The position numbers and the translations under genes were made by a program. Under the pieces are notes generated by a model that saw only the letters and a program-made list of their open reading frames with translations, was not told the DNA's origin and did no database searches. DNA of 64,000 nucleotides from Aquimarina megaterium XH134 (GTDB lineage: Bacteria > Bacteroidota > Bacteroidia > Flavobacteriales > Flavobacteriaceae), in the NCBI RefSeq assembly GCF_000520975.1, contig NZ_JACB01000037.1, positions 1-64,000 of the forward strand. Direction: 5' to 3'. Numbering within the stretch: the stretch's first letter is position 1; each line of letters begins with the position of its first letter. This document shows positions 45,163 through 54,598 of the stretch, one piece after another.

Positions 45163-45306
45163 AAGCCAAAAACAATAGATGTTGTAAGGTTAGGTAACTT
45201 CAAATCTGGTTTGTAAATAAAATTGATTTGTAATCTTATCATGCTGTATGAGCTTTTGACAAAAAAGCTTACTTTTGTAAATTCTACAGAATAGGAAGAA
45301 TACACT

Positions 45307-46383
45307 ATGATTGATAAATTAAATATTGTAAAGCAACGATTTGATGAAGTGAGTGATTTAATCATTCAACCGGATATTATTGCAGATCAAAAAAAGTACA
45401 TACAGCTTAATAAAGAATATAAAGATCTTAATGCACTTATGGATGAAAGAGAGCGATATATAGAGCTCACTGATAATCTAAAGGAAGCCGAGGAAATTAT
45501 TGCTGATGGTAGTGATGCAGAGATGGTAGAAATGGCCAAAATGCAGCTAGAAGAAGCTAAAGAAGAATTACCAGGTTTGGAAGAAAAAATTCGCTTTATG
45601 CTTGTGCCAAAAGATCCCGAAGATGCTAAGAACTGTGTAGTAGAAATTCGCGCAGGAACAGGAGGGGACGAAGCGAGTATTTTTGCAGGAGATTTATTTA
45701 GAATGTATACTAAATATTGTGAAGGTAGAGGATGGAGTACTAGTGTTGTAGATCTTAATGAAGGAACCAGTGGTGGTTATAAAGAGATTATTTTCGAAGT
45801 TAATGGTGAAGATGTTTATGGGACATTAAAGTTTGAAGCAGGTGTACATCGTGTACAACGAGTTCCTCAAACCGAAACACAAGGTCGTGTACATACCAGT
45901 GCTGCCACCGTAATGGTTTTACCTGAAGCAGAAGAATTTGATATCGAACTCGATATGCAAGAAGTACGTATAGAACGTACTACTTCTACAGGACCAGGAG
46001 GGCAGTCTGTAAATACTACATATTCGGCAATTAAATTACATCATGAGCCAACAGGAATGATTGTAAGTTGCCAGGATCAGAAATCATCACATAAAAACCT
46101 CGAAAAAGCATTGAAAGTATTGCGTTCTCGATTGTATGATTTAGAACTGGAAAAGAAGCAAGCAGCAGATTCTGAGAAACGTAAAAGTATGGTTTCATCC
46201 GGAGATCGTTCTGCAAAAATTAGAACCTATAACTATCCACAAGGTAGGGTGACTGATCACCGTATTGGTTTAACCTTATATGACTTAGGTAATATTATAG
46301 ATGGAGATATTCAGAAAATTATTGATGAACTTCAATTGGTGGCGAATACAGAAAAACTAAAAGAATCTAACGAGATTTTTTAA
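45307..46383 (+). CDS. prfA: Peptide chain release factor 1
   Basis: The 358-residue factor ends translation at UAA and UAG. It has the catalytic GGQ in TSTGPGGQSVNTTYSA, the PxT-type stop recognition region RVPQTETQGRVHTSA, and KSSHKNLEKALKVLRSRLYD. Length is normal for RF1. A bidirectional hairpin follows at 46403-46433. Note GGQSVN rather than the common GGQHVN; this does not affect the catalytic GGQ. Confidence 0.96.
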   Translation: MIDKLNIVKQRFDEVSDLIIQPDIIADQKKYIQLNKEYKDLNALMDERERYIELTDNLKEAEEIIADGSDAEMVEMAKMQLEEAKEELPGLEEKIRFMLVPKDPEDAKNCVVEIRAGTGGDEASIFAGDLFRMYTKYCEGRGWSTSVVDLNEGTSGGYKEIIFEVNGEDVYGTLKFEAGVHRVQRVPQTETQGRVHTSAATVMVLPEAEEFDIELDMQEVRIERTTSTGPGGQSVNTTYSAIKLHHEPTGMIVSCQDQKSSHKNLEKALKVLRSRLYDLELEKKQAADSEKRKSMVSSGDRSAKIRTYNYPQGRVTDHRIGLTLYDLGNIIDGDIQKIIDELQLVANTEKLKESNEIF

Positions 46384-46402
46384 AATAAAACTAAACGCAT
46401 AA

Positions 46403-46433
46403 AAAAAGCCGATGTATCTTACATCGGCTTTTT
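46403..46433. terminator. Bidirectional terminator between prfA and lgt
   Basis: A perfect 13-bp stem (AAAAAGCCGATGT with ACATCGGCTTTTT) with a 5-base loop lies between converging genes. Confidence 0.9.
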
Positions 46434-46449
46434 TTATGCTATTTTCTAT

Positions 46450-47379
46450 TTAATTAACTTCTGTTTTCTTTCGGGATCGTATTACAAAATACAAGCCAAC
46501 AATAATAAAAGGAATACTAAGCCATTGGCCTGTTGATAGCAAACCTAAGGCGCTTTCAAAACCTCCCTGGCTTGATTTAACGTACTCTACAATAAAACGT
46601 ACCGTAAATATTAGAATTAAATACATTCCGAAAAGAAACCCACTGTTTTTTCGTTTATCAGTTTTCCAATAGATTAACCATAGGATAATAGATACAAATA
46701 TATATCCAAAAGCTTCATATAATTGAGCTGGATGACGATATGGAATAGCTTCTAGTAAGTTAGAGAATTTAGGATTTTCTACGATTGCAGAATATGCTTT
46801 ATTAACGCTATCCATTCCGGTTTCTTTTAAAGCCTCTCTTTTACTTATACCATCACGTATAAACTTTACTCCAAAAAAAGAATCTCCAGATTCTTTTCCA
46901 ATAATCTCAGAGTTAAAGAAATTACCTAATCGAACAAAAATACCTCCAAATGCTGCAGGAATAGTAACTCTATCTAAAACCCAAAGCGGATGTTTATGTA
47001 GGACTTTTTTAGAGTAATAATACATTGCAATTATAAAAGCAATAGCAGCCCCATGACTCGCTAATCCCTGAAAACCTATAAACTCAAACGCTGGCTTAAA
47101 CCTGAAAGGCAAAAGAATTTCTAAAAGATTGTTTTTGTAATAATCCCAGTCATAAAAAAATACATGCCCTAACCTGGCGCCTAATAATGTACCGATAACA
47201 GCATATATAAATACAGAATCTAGTTTTTCCATAGAGACATTCTCTCGGATATAGATTTTTTTCATTAGGTACCATCCTAGTGTAAAGGCAATTACAAACA
47301 TTAAGCTATAAAAACGAATAACAAAAAAGCCGAGATCTATTCCCTCAACCGGATTCCAGGTAATTTTTGTAAATATCAT
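46450..47379 (-). CDS. lgt: Prolipoprotein diacylglyceryl transferase
   Basis: The 309-residue inner-membrane enzyme attaches diacylglycerol to the lipobox cysteine of prolipoproteins. Seven or so membrane segments are visible; conserved parts include FVIRFYSLMFV, the essential arginine-bearing RLGNFFNSEIIGKESGD, and HPAQLYEAFGYI. A moderate insert (KREALKETGMDSVNKAYSAIVENPK) sits in the periplasmic head region, as in other Bacteroidota. It is the last of the folE-cysS-yidD-lgt run on this strand, though separated by 117 bp. Confidence 0.95.
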   Translation of the reverse strand: MIFTKITWNPVEGIDLGFFVIRFYSLMFVIAFTLGWYLMKKIYIRENVSMEKLDSVFIYAVIGTLLGARLGHVFFYDWDYYKNNLLEILLPFRFKPAFEFIGFQGLASHGAAIAFIIAMYYYSKKVLHKHPLWVLDRVTIPAAFGGIFVRLGNFFNSEIIGKESGDSFFGVKFIRDGISKREALKETGMDSVNKAYSAIVENPKFSNLLEAIPYRHPAQLYEAFGYIFVSIILWLIYWKTDKRKNSGFLFGMYLILIFTVRFIVEYVKSSQGGFESALGLLSTGQWLSIPFIIVGLYFVIRSRKKTEVN

Positions 47380-47496
47380 GCGTGAGTTTTATTTTTCAAA
47401 AGTAAATATAGGTATTTATATGAGAAACGTATTACATATTCATATATTGAAAAAATGACCATACGTTTTATAAATACAATTATTATGAAAGGATCT

Positions 47497-47769
47497 TTAT
47501 TGTTCACTTTTCACAGATTCATTCTCAACATCAGGAACTGGATCATATCCACTACCTCCCCAGGGGTGACAACTAAAAATACGCTTAATTGAAAGCATTC
47601 CTCCTTTAAAAAGCCCATGTTTTTGTAACGCTTCAAGAGTATAATGCGAACAAGTAGGCTGATAACGGCAGGTAGCAGGAGTTAATGGTGATATTAGGTT
47701 TTGATACAGCTTAACCAATACCACAAATGGAAATATTAAAATTTGTTTTATGGTCGTCTTAAAAGCCAA
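47497..47769 (-). CDS. yidD: Membrane protein insertion efficiency factor
   Basis: This 90-residue protein has the full YidD signature: LYQNLISPLTPATCRYQPTC, SHYTLEALQKHG and SCHPWGGSGYDPVP, with the conserved cysteines. It helps YidC insert membrane proteins. The frame begins with a TTG (MAFKTTIKQI), 5 bp after the cysS stop, so translation is probably coupled to cysS. Confidence 0.93.
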   Translation of the reverse strand: MAFKTTIKQILIFPFVVLVKLYQNLISPLTPATCRYQPTCSHYTLEALQKHGLFKGGMLSIKRIFSCHPWGGSGYDPVPDVENESVKSEQ

Positions 47770-47774
47770 AATGG

Positions 47775-49271
47775 TTAATTTAATGAAAAGCTAGTGCCAT
47801 CCCTGCCATCCTTAAGTTGAATGCCAATTTCTATAAGTTCATCTCTAATTTTATCACTAGTGGCAAAATCTTTATTAGCTCTTGCTTCTGCTCTTAAGTT
47901 AATCAATAATTCTACCGCTCCAGAAAGCTTATCGCTTATGTCTGATGCAGTTTCATTTATGTTCACCAATCCAAGAACGTCAAAAACAAAATCATGTATG
48001 GTTTTACGTAATAATTCGAGATCAGTTGCAGAAATTGTAGCCTTTTGTTCTTTAACGGTATTAACAAACTTAACGGCATCAAATAACTTAGCAATTAGAA
48101 TAGGACTGTTAAAATCATCATTCATTGCATCATAGCATTCTTGCCTCCAGTTTTGAACATTAAACCCTTTGGTGGTCGAGTTAGCTGATAGCGTATCGAT
48201 AGTTTGTATTGCATCTATCAATTTATAAAACCCTTTTTCTGAAGCTTCTAATGCATCGTTAGAAAAATCCAAAATACTTCTGTAATGTGCCTGAAGCATA
48301 AAAAACCGAACAATGCTAGGGTCAAATGGTTTGCTTAAAAAGTTATTATTGCCCGAAAATAATTCTCCCGGGGATATGGTATTCCCGGTTGATTTAGACA
48401 TTTTTTTGCCATTAAGAGTAAGCATATTGGCATGCATCCAATAATTTACAGGGGTTTGACCACAAGCGGCTTCTCCCTGTGCAATTTCACATTCGTGATG
48501 AGGGAATTTTAAATCCATTCCTCCTCCATGAATATCGAATCGCTCACCTAAATATTTGGTGCTCATTACAGTACACTCTAGGTGCCAACCTGGGAAACCA
48601 TCACTCCATGGAGATGGCCAGCGCATAATATGCTGAGGTTCTGCTTTTTTCCAAAGCGCAAAATCCTGGGGGTTCTTTTTATCACTTTGAGCAGATAACT
48701 CCCGGGTATTTGCAATCATATCCTCGAGATTACGCCCACTTAACTTTCCGTAATGATTAGTTTTATTAAATTTCTGAACATCAAAATAGATAGAACCATT
48801 TGATTCGTATGCAAAACCATTATCGATAATCGTTTTGATAATTTCAATTTGTTCTACGATATGTCCAGTAGCCGTAGGTTCTATACTTGGTGATATTGCA
48901 TTAAATTTAGACATAACATGATGAAAATCTAAAGTATATCGCTGTACGATTTCCATAGGTTCTAACTCTTCTAATCGTGCTTTTTTGGCCACTTTATCTT
49001 CGCCTTCGTCTGCATCGTTTTCAAGATGACCGGCATCGGTAATATTTCTAACATAACGAACTTTATACTCCAGATGTCTTAGGTATCTAAATACCAGGTC
49101 AAAAGAAATAAATGTACGACAGTTTCCTAAGTGTACATTGCTATAAACCGTAGGGCCGCACACATACATTCCTATATTACCTTCTGTAATAGATTTAAAT
49201 GTTTCTTTTTGACCTGAAATGGAATTATAAATTTTTAATTCCTGAGTTTTATACAACGAAGTTGCTGCCAT
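47775..49271 (-). CDS. cysS: Cysteinyl-tRNA synthetase
   Basis: The 498-residue class I enzyme charges tRNA-Cys. It shows CGPTVYSNVHLGNCR (HIGH-type motif), the zinc ligands around LECTVMSTKYLG and FPHHECEIAQ, and KKMSKSTGN. Length is normal. It is followed by yidD at 5 bp; the start is at the ATG at 49271. Confidence 0.96.
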   Translation of the reverse strand: MAATSLYKTQELKIYNSISGQKETFKSITEGNIGMYVCGPTVYSNVHLGNCRTFISFDLVFRYLRHLEYKVRYVRNITDAGHLENDADEGEDKVAKKARLEELEPMEIVQRYTLDFHHVMSKFNAISPSIEPTATGHIVEQIEIIKTIIDNGFAYESNGSIYFDVQKFNKTNHYGKLSGRNLEDMIANTRELSAQSDKKNPQDFALWKKAEPQHIMRWPSPWSDGFPGWHLECTVMSTKYLGERFDIHGGGMDLKFPHHECEIAQGEAACGQTPVNYWMHANMLTLNGKKMSKSTGNTISPGELFSGNNNFLSKPFDPSIVRFFMLQAHYRSILDFSNDALEASEKGFYKLIDAIQTIDTLSANSTTKGFNVQNWRQECYDAMNDDFNSPILIAKLFDAVKFVNTVKEQKATISATDLELLRKTIHDFVFDVLGLVNINETASDISDKLSGAVELLINLRAEARANKDFATSDKIRDELIEIGIQLKDGRDGTSFSLN

Positions 49272-49309
49272 GATGTAGAGTGATGCTTATGATTTTGTTG
49301 AAAATAAAA

Positions 49310-49987
49310 TTAAAAGGTAGTGTCTAATTTGATGTAATCCAAAAATTCTCTTTTTACAGATTGCTCTTTAAATTTACCGCCAAACTCGCTAGTAACCGTA
49401 CTGCTTTCTATGTCTCTGATTCCTCGAGAATTAACACATAAATGCTTTGCATCGATAACACAAGCTACATCCTTTGTTCCCAGAACTACTTGTAAATCTT
49501 GAACGATTTGCATGGTTAGACGTTCCTGTACTTGTGGACGTTTTGCATAATAATCAACAATACGATTCATTTTGGATAGTCCAACTACGGTACCATTAGA
49601 GATATATGCCACATGAGCCCGACCAACAATTGGAAGTAAATGATGCTCACAAGTAGAATATACAGTAATGTTTTTCTCTACCAGCATCTCTCCATATTTA
49701 TAATGATTGTCAAATGTAGAGGCATCTGGTTTTCTTTGAGGATGAAGGCCCGAAAAAATCTCATTTACAAACATTTTTGCTACACGTTGAGGAGTACCTT
49801 TAAGACTATCATCTGTTAGATCTAGTCCCAAAGTTTCCATAATATGTTTTACATCTTCTTTAATCAAAGCAATTTTTTCGGCATCGCTAAGTTTAAAGGC
49901 ATCTTCTCTAAGAGGAGTGGTAGCGCTAGTAGCTACATGATTATCACCTAGCGCTTCAATAGCTTCGAGGGCCTTGTCAATTTTCAC
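49310..49987 (-). CDS. folE: GTP cyclohydrolase I
   Basis: The 225-residue homodecameric enzyme opens GTP to 7,8-dihydroneopterin triphosphate, first step of folate synthesis. The zinc site is visible in STCEHHLLPIVGRAHVAYI and DAKHLCVNSRGIRD, with KRPQVQERLTMQI also conserved. It starts with GTG at 49987. An N-terminal polar extension of about 45 residues precedes the core. It is encoded 38 bp upstream of cysS and probably co-transcribed with it. Confidence 0.96.
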   Translation of the reverse strand: MKIDKALEAIEALGDNHVATSATTPLREDAFKLSDAEKIALIKEDVKHIMETLGLDLTDDSLKGTPQRVAKMFVNEIFSGLHPQRKPDASTFDNHYKYGEMLVEKNITVYSTCEHHLLPIVGRAHVAYISNGTVVGLSKMNRIVDYYAKRPQVQERLTMQIVQDLQVVLGTKDVACVIDAKHLCVNSRGIRDIESSTVTSEFGGKFKEQSVKREFLDYIKLDTTF

Positions 49988-50219
49988 ACTTCAAAATTTT
50001 ATAATTTATCAAAATTCTCACTTTTTTGTTTTTTGTAACATAAATAGAATTGTATTAATGAATACCTTCTATATTATGGTGTGCAAAGATACGATTTTGT
50101 TGTTTTACTTAGTAAAAGCTATGTTAAACAATTGTAGATATTAGTTTTCTTGGAGAAGTTCTGTATATTTAAGTCCCAAATTGAACTGTAACACACGAAA
50201 AATAAAGTTTTAACGTTAT

Positions 50220-51713
50220 ATGAAAATGGCAAAAGGATTACCTCAAATTTTGTTACTTTTTAGCATTCTTGTTTTTAAAAGTACGCTTTTTTATGCTCAG
50301 GACTTTGATGTAGCTTGTAGAGCTGCTCAACCTTTTTGTTCTGATGCTTCTTTAGAATTGACTTTCCCTAATGTAACTGGTGATATGGATGGTCTTGGTG
50401 AAGTGGGTTGTTTAAATACTACTCCTAATCCAGCATGGTACTTTATTCGTATTGATCAACCAGGAGAATTGATTTTTGATATTCAGCAATGGGTCGATAG
50501 TAATGATAATAGTAATTTAGACAGAGGAGAAAGGCAACTTGATGTAGATTTTATTGCCTGGGGACCTTTTCCTACTTCATTTGTGAATTGTGATATTCTT
50601 TCTCAGGGATGTGATAATAATGGGGACGGAGATAATATACGTCCTGCAGAATGTGTAAATAATGTCGATGATCCTGATTATTATATTAATAATATGGATA
50701 ATACTAATATTATAGATTGTAGTTATGCAAGAACACCAGATGATGATATCTATATAGAAACACTAACAATACCTAATGCGCAATCTGGCGAGTATTATAT
50801 TATTCTAATTACTAATTTTGCAGATGAGGCAGGGGTTATTCAACTTCAGCAAACCAATCTTAACGAAGATAATGCAGGAACTACAGATTGTAGTATTTTA
50901 GAACCAGGTGTAGGACCTGATATTGCTACATGTGGTGAATTTCCGATTACTATAGAAGGAAGGTTTCCTAGAGCTGTAACGTATCAATGGGCAAGAGCAG
51001 ATGTAGGAACTACTAATTTTGTGAATGTTCCGGGACCTCCTGGAGTAATACCATTTTTAGAAGTTACTACAGAAGGAGTGTATCAATTAAGAGGTTTTGA
51101 TGAAACAGGAGCAGAGGTTCCTGATTCTCCTGATGATTTAGTAGTTCTGGATGTTTCGGATGCTGTTGTTTCTGTAGGATATTCTATTGCAGAAGAGTCT
51201 TTTGCAGGGCGGTATACTATTACGGCAGAAGTAGTTGCTGCTCCTGATGTAGAAGCTGCAGGGTTTGATGATTTTGAGTATAGGCTCGACCGGGATATAG
51301 GAAATGGCTTTTTAGAATATAGGCCTTTTCAGTCTTCGCCAATATTTACTAATGTTCCGCCAGGAGATTATTTTATTACAGCCAGATATGCAAACTGTCC
51401 TGCTAGTGAAGAAATATCTGATGTTATTATGATTTTAGGATACCCTAAATATTTTACACCTAATGGGGATGGCTTTCATGATACCTGGAGCCTGATTAAT
51501 ATCGAAGGCCAACCTGCGGCACTAATCTATATATTTGATAGATATGGTAAGTTGTTAAAACAACTAAGGGCAGGTGGACCAGGATGGGATGGTACCTATA
51601 ACGGAAAAAATATGCCTTCTTCAGATTATTGGTTTAGAGTAGAATTTAATGAACCCAGAGATCCGAATATGCGAAGGAGAGTTTTTGCAGGTAATTTTTC
51701 ATTAATACGATAA
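50220..51713 (+). CDS. Secreted protein with T9SS type B sorting domain
   Basis: The 497-residue product has a signal peptide (FKSTLFYAQ) and a Cys- and Asp-rich N-terminal region with CRAAQPFCSDASLELTFP, PAWYFIRIDQPGELIFDIQ and a pattern common to large Flavobacteriia adhesins. The C-terminal about 90 residues (YPKYFTPNGDGFHDTW, IYIFDRYGKLLKQL, DYWFRVEF) are a CHU_C/T9SS type B sorting domain, which directs export across the outer membrane by the gliding-linked type IX system. There is no enzymatic motif. It probably acts in adhesion. A strong terminator at 51727-51760 follows. Confidence 0.92.
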   Translation: MKMAKGLPQILLLFSILVFKSTLFYAQDFDVACRAAQPFCSDASLELTFPNVTGDMDGLGEVGCLNTTPNPAWYFIRIDQPGELIFDIQQWVDSNDNSNLDRGERQLDVDFIAWGPFPTSFVNCDILSQGCDNNGDGDNIRPAECVNNVDDPDYYINNMDNTNIIDCSYARTPDDDIYIETLTIPNAQSGEYYIILITNFADEAGVIQLQQTNLNEDNAGTTDCSILEPGVGPDIATCGEFPITIEGRFPRAVTYQWARADVGTTNFVNVPGPPGVIPFLEVTTEGVYQLRGFDETGAEVPDSPDDLVVLDVSDAVVSVGYSIAEESFAGRYTITAEVVAAPDVEAAGFDDFEYRLDRDIGNGFLEYRPFQSSPIFTNVPPGDYFITARYANCPASEEISDVIMILGYPKYFTPNGDGFHDTWSLINIEGQPAALIYIFDRYGKLLKQLRAGGPGWDGTYNGKNMPSSDYWFRVEFNEPRDPNMRRRVFAGNFSLIR

Positions 51714-51726
51714 AATACTTTTATAC

Positions 51727-51760
51727 AAAAAAACCGAGATGCTATGATCTCGGTTTTTTT
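51727..51760. terminator. Bidirectional terminator after the T9SS type B gene
   Basis: A perfect 14-bp stem (AAAAAAACCGAGAT with ATCTCGGTTTTTTT) has a 6-base loop. Confidence 0.9.
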
Positions 51761-51777
51761 GTATGATAAATACTATT

Positions 51778-53292
51778 CTAGAAATTCATGCCAAAAGTAA
51801 ATGTAAGATTTTGCATTTGACTATCTACAAGAGCTGCATTATTAAAACCAGAATTAGGATAAAATTGCTCGGTACGTTCTTGTTCGCTGTAATCATAAGC
51901 AATATCAATTTTAAATTTTCCAAAAGAATACCCTGTTCCAAGAGAATACCCTATTTTTTCTCCAAGGATCAAATCATTTTTATATGGGCTTTCTTCAAAA
52001 CGATATCCACCTCTAATGCTCCAGTTTTCAACTCTCCATTCGGTACCAATTCTTATGCTAGAAGCACCTTGTAAATTGTCGTTAATTTCCCTGTTAAGAT
52101 TAGAGAAGCTAATGTTTTCGTCAGAGCTTAGTTTTGTTGTAGAATAATCTTTGTATGAGTAATCGACACTGATTAATCCATGTTGTTTAAATAATACAGC
52201 AATACTACCTGTGGCTTTTGCGGGTGTGCGTAATTTATATTCTGGGAAAATATTAATAACATCGGGATCAACAATAGATCTTCCGTCTATATCGCTAAAT
52301 GTTTCTAGGCGCTGAGTGGTCTCTTCTTCAATATAGTACCAGGTAGGAGATTCAAAAGAAGCTCCTAAGCGAATCATTTCAGATACCTTGGCAATACCCC
52401 CAACTTGAGCAGAAAACCCTCCACCAGTAGTAGATAATTTATTGGTAAATGTTACTTCATTAACATTGCTGCCTGCATTGTTATTTCCTTCAAAAAACTC
52501 AGTAACTCTATCGTAATTAATAAAATGAGAGTTGATATTAAATCCTACATAAAAAACTTGATTAATTTGCGCACCTCCATTTAAGGTGAATTTTCCATTT
52601 AAACCTGTGCTTTCATAATAGTATTCCTGATCAAAAACACCAGGTGCAATATTCGAGAAATAAGAAGTGTTATTAGGATTGTCAACATCAGTTGCTTCTA
52701 TAACAAAAGCTTCACGACCTAGGAATGCTTGTTGAGCAGCATAGCCTTCAGATTCTCCAAGAAAACTATAAAGCTGGTCTATAGATTCTCCCGATCTTCT
52801 CGAAATCAGATCCAGAGGCAGCCCTTGGGCTTCGGCAAGAAAAAAGTTGTCGATAGAATTAGAACTTCTCCCAAAAGCAGCAAATTCATTGGCGTTATTT
52901 GCAGTCTGATCATACGCTAATCCTAATGAAAGCTTATTAATGATCGCATCATCACTGTAATGATCGAAAACAAAAACGGCTCCTACTTGATTAAAATTTA
53001 AATTTCTAGAATCACGATTAGTTAAACGATTAGAGTAGTTTATGTCGTTATCAATATGACTAGTTGAAAGGGTAACCGATCCATGAGGATTTAAAAAAAC
53101 GGCTGATCCTGCAGGGTTAATTTGCAGTGCAGATAAATCCCCGCCCAAGGCGCCAAAAGCACCACTCATAGCTCTGTAGCGTGCGGTACCAAGGATATCT
53201 TGTTGTGAATAACGTAATGCATCGGTAATATCTTGAGCACTCAAAAAAGACATAGATAGTATACCTATGAATAAGAATAGCTTTTTCATCAA
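51778..53292 (-). CDS. OmpP1/FadL-family outer-membrane channel
   Basis: This 504-residue outer-membrane barrel has a signal peptide (SMSFLSAQ) and FadL-type N-terminal segments (DALRYSQQDILGTARYRAMSG and AFGALGGDLSALQINPAGSA). Many amphipathic strands follow, and the C-terminus is aromatic (TFTFGMNF), the expected barrel-assembly signal. FadL channels take up hydrophobic compounds such as long-chain fatty acids; the ligand here is unknown. It is separated from the next minus-strand gene by 94 bp. Confidence 0.9.
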   Translation of the reverse strand: MMKKLFLFIGILSMSFLSAQDITDALRYSQQDILGTARYRAMSGAFGALGGDLSALQINPAGSAVFLNPHGSVTLSTSHIDNDINYSNRLTNRDSRNLNFNQVGAVFVFDHYSDDAIINKLSLGLAYDQTANNANEFAAFGRSSNSIDNFFLAEAQGLPLDLISRRSGESIDQLYSFLGESEGYAAQQAFLGREAFVIEATDVDNPNNTSYFSNIAPGVFDQEYYYESTGLNGKFTLNGGAQINQVFYVGFNINSHFINYDRVTEFFEGNNNAGSNVNEVTFTNKLSTTGGGFSAQVGGIAKVSEMIRLGASFESPTWYYIEEETTQRLETFSDIDGRSIVDPDVINIFPEYKLRTPAKATGSIAVLFKQHGLISVDYSYKDYSTTKLSSDENISFSNLNREINDNLQGASSIRIGTEWRVENWSIRGGYRFEESPYKNDLILGEKIGYSLGTGYSFGKFKIDIAYDYSEQERTEQFYPNSGFNNAALVDSQMQNLTFTFGMNF

Positions 53293-53386
53293 TTTTTTAA
53301 ATTTTGAATTACAGAATACCTCAAAAATAAGTAAGATATTCGGGAAAGTTATCTAACAATTGGTTTATAAGTTTGAATTAAGTTTT

Positions 53387-54499
53387 TTAATTTCTTCCGC
53401 GACTTCTGCTTCTGCTACCACCACGACTTCCGCTACTTCTAGACCTGCTGCTACTTCCTGATCGTGAATACCCACTGCTACGAGGCGCACTACTTCTTGA
53501 ATACCCAGAACTTCTACTTCTTGAAGAATTATTCGACGAAGGAGAGTATCCTCTGCTTCTTGTTGAATTACTTCTGGATCTTGTCGTTGTTGCTGGTCTA
53601 GTGTATCTTGTCGAATTACTTCTGCCTACCGAAGATGATCGCGAACGAGAATACGTATTATTTGAAGATCCGGATCTGTTATAATAGTTGTTTGATGAAG
53701 ATCGTGTTCTTCTGGCAGCATCAACTCTTCTGTTGCTATATCCTTGTCTGCTTCTGCTGTAAGTTGAAGATCTTCGTGACCTTGTGCTGTATTTTGAATT
53801 ATTATATGCTCTGCGACTTCTGGTAGAGTAAGCGTAAGAGTTTCTTGCACTCCTGTTGTATGCTCTGTAACGAGATCTTCCATAATATGGATACCTGTTA
53901 TAGTAAGGGCGATAATATCCTCTGTAATATCCCGCATAACCTCCATAATAAGGAGGGCAATAGTAACCACCATACCAATAAGGGTTACCCCAGCCAAATC
54001 CCCATCCAGGACCATTCCATCCCCATCCGGTGTTCCATCCCCATCCTGCATTCCATCCCCATCCATTACCGTACCATCCATTCCATCCCCATCCAGGACC
54101 CCAGTTATTCCAACCAGTATTGTAAAGGTTAACGCTGATTTCTGTAGGGTTGCTGCCCCATGCTGGTTGTCCAACTTCATAGTTTAATGCAGTAGCAGTA
54201 GTATCTGCAGCATCATAACCTTCGCTAGAATAAGAATCAATATCGGTAAAAATTGCATCTTCCTCAATTGCGGTATCGATTTGTGCAGATTTTTCAGAAA
54301 AATAGCTAGAATAATAATTAGATTTTTTATCTGTATTATTAGGTTGGGTCTCAATGTTTTTTTGGCTTGCCGCGTCGCCATAAATACCATCTCTATAAGG
54401 AGTGTATTCATACGAACCACAAGACGTCAACATAAGGATGGCTGCTAAAAGTAAAAAACCTAAAGCTCCACTTCTCTGAAAATAATTTTTAAGTCGCAT
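53387..54499 (-). CDS. Low-complexity lipoprotein with Gly/Trp/Tyr and Ser/Arg tracts
   Basis: The 370-residue product has a lipobox in LMLTSCGSY. Its middle (about 118-200) is nearly all Gly, Trp, Asn, Tyr and Pro (for example WGPGWGWNGWYGNGWGWN). The rest, about 205-370, is Ser/Arg/Tyr-rich with dozens of SRS, RSR and YSR units. No domain was recognised. It may be a surface-exposed or cell-envelope binding protein held by its lipid. The DNA is built from short tandem repeats (CCATCCCCATCC-type units near 54001-54110), so copy-number change in this gene is likely. Confidence 0.75.
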   Translation of the reverse strand: MRLKNYFQRSGALGFLLLAAILMLTSCGSYEYTPYRDGIYGDAASQKNIETQPNNTDKKSNYYSSYFSEKSAQIDTAIEEDAIFTDIDSYSSEGYDAADTTATALNYEVGQPAWGSNPTEISVNLYNTGWNNWGPGWGWNGWYGNGWGWNAGWGWNTGWGWNGPGWGFGWGNPYWYGGYYCPPYYGGYAGYYRGYYRPYYNRYPYYGRSRYRAYNRSARNSYAYSTRSRRAYNNSKYSTRSRRSSTYSRSRQGYSNRRVDAARRTRSSSNNYYNRSGSSNNTYSRSRSSSVGRSNSTRYTRPATTTRSRSNSTRSRGYSPSSNNSSRSRSSGYSRSSAPRSSGYSRSGSSSRSRSSGSRGGSRSRSRGRN

Positions 54500-54516
54500 A
54501 TCTTCTTATTTTATTG

Positions 54517-54557
54517 TTGAACATTACAAATTTAGTTAGTTTTGCGCTAACTAAATT
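54517..54557 (+). promoter_or_regulatory. proS: proS promoter with overlapping inverted repeat
   Basis: A TTG at 54517-54519, 17 bp and TAGTTTTG at 54537-54544 form a Bacteroidota-type promoter. A perfect 11-bp inverted repeat (AATTTAGTTAG with CTAACTAAATT) spans 54529-54557 and covers the -7 box and the expected start site, so it could be an operator. Confidence 0.5.
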
Positions 54558-54598
54558 ATATTTAACAGAGCCACAACATTTGTGCCAAATAGAAGTTT

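Noticed and set aside
53608..54420. Long open frames on both strands inside the low-complexity lipoprotein gene
   Set aside because: They follow from the repeated codon pattern of the real gene; none has a signal or known motif.
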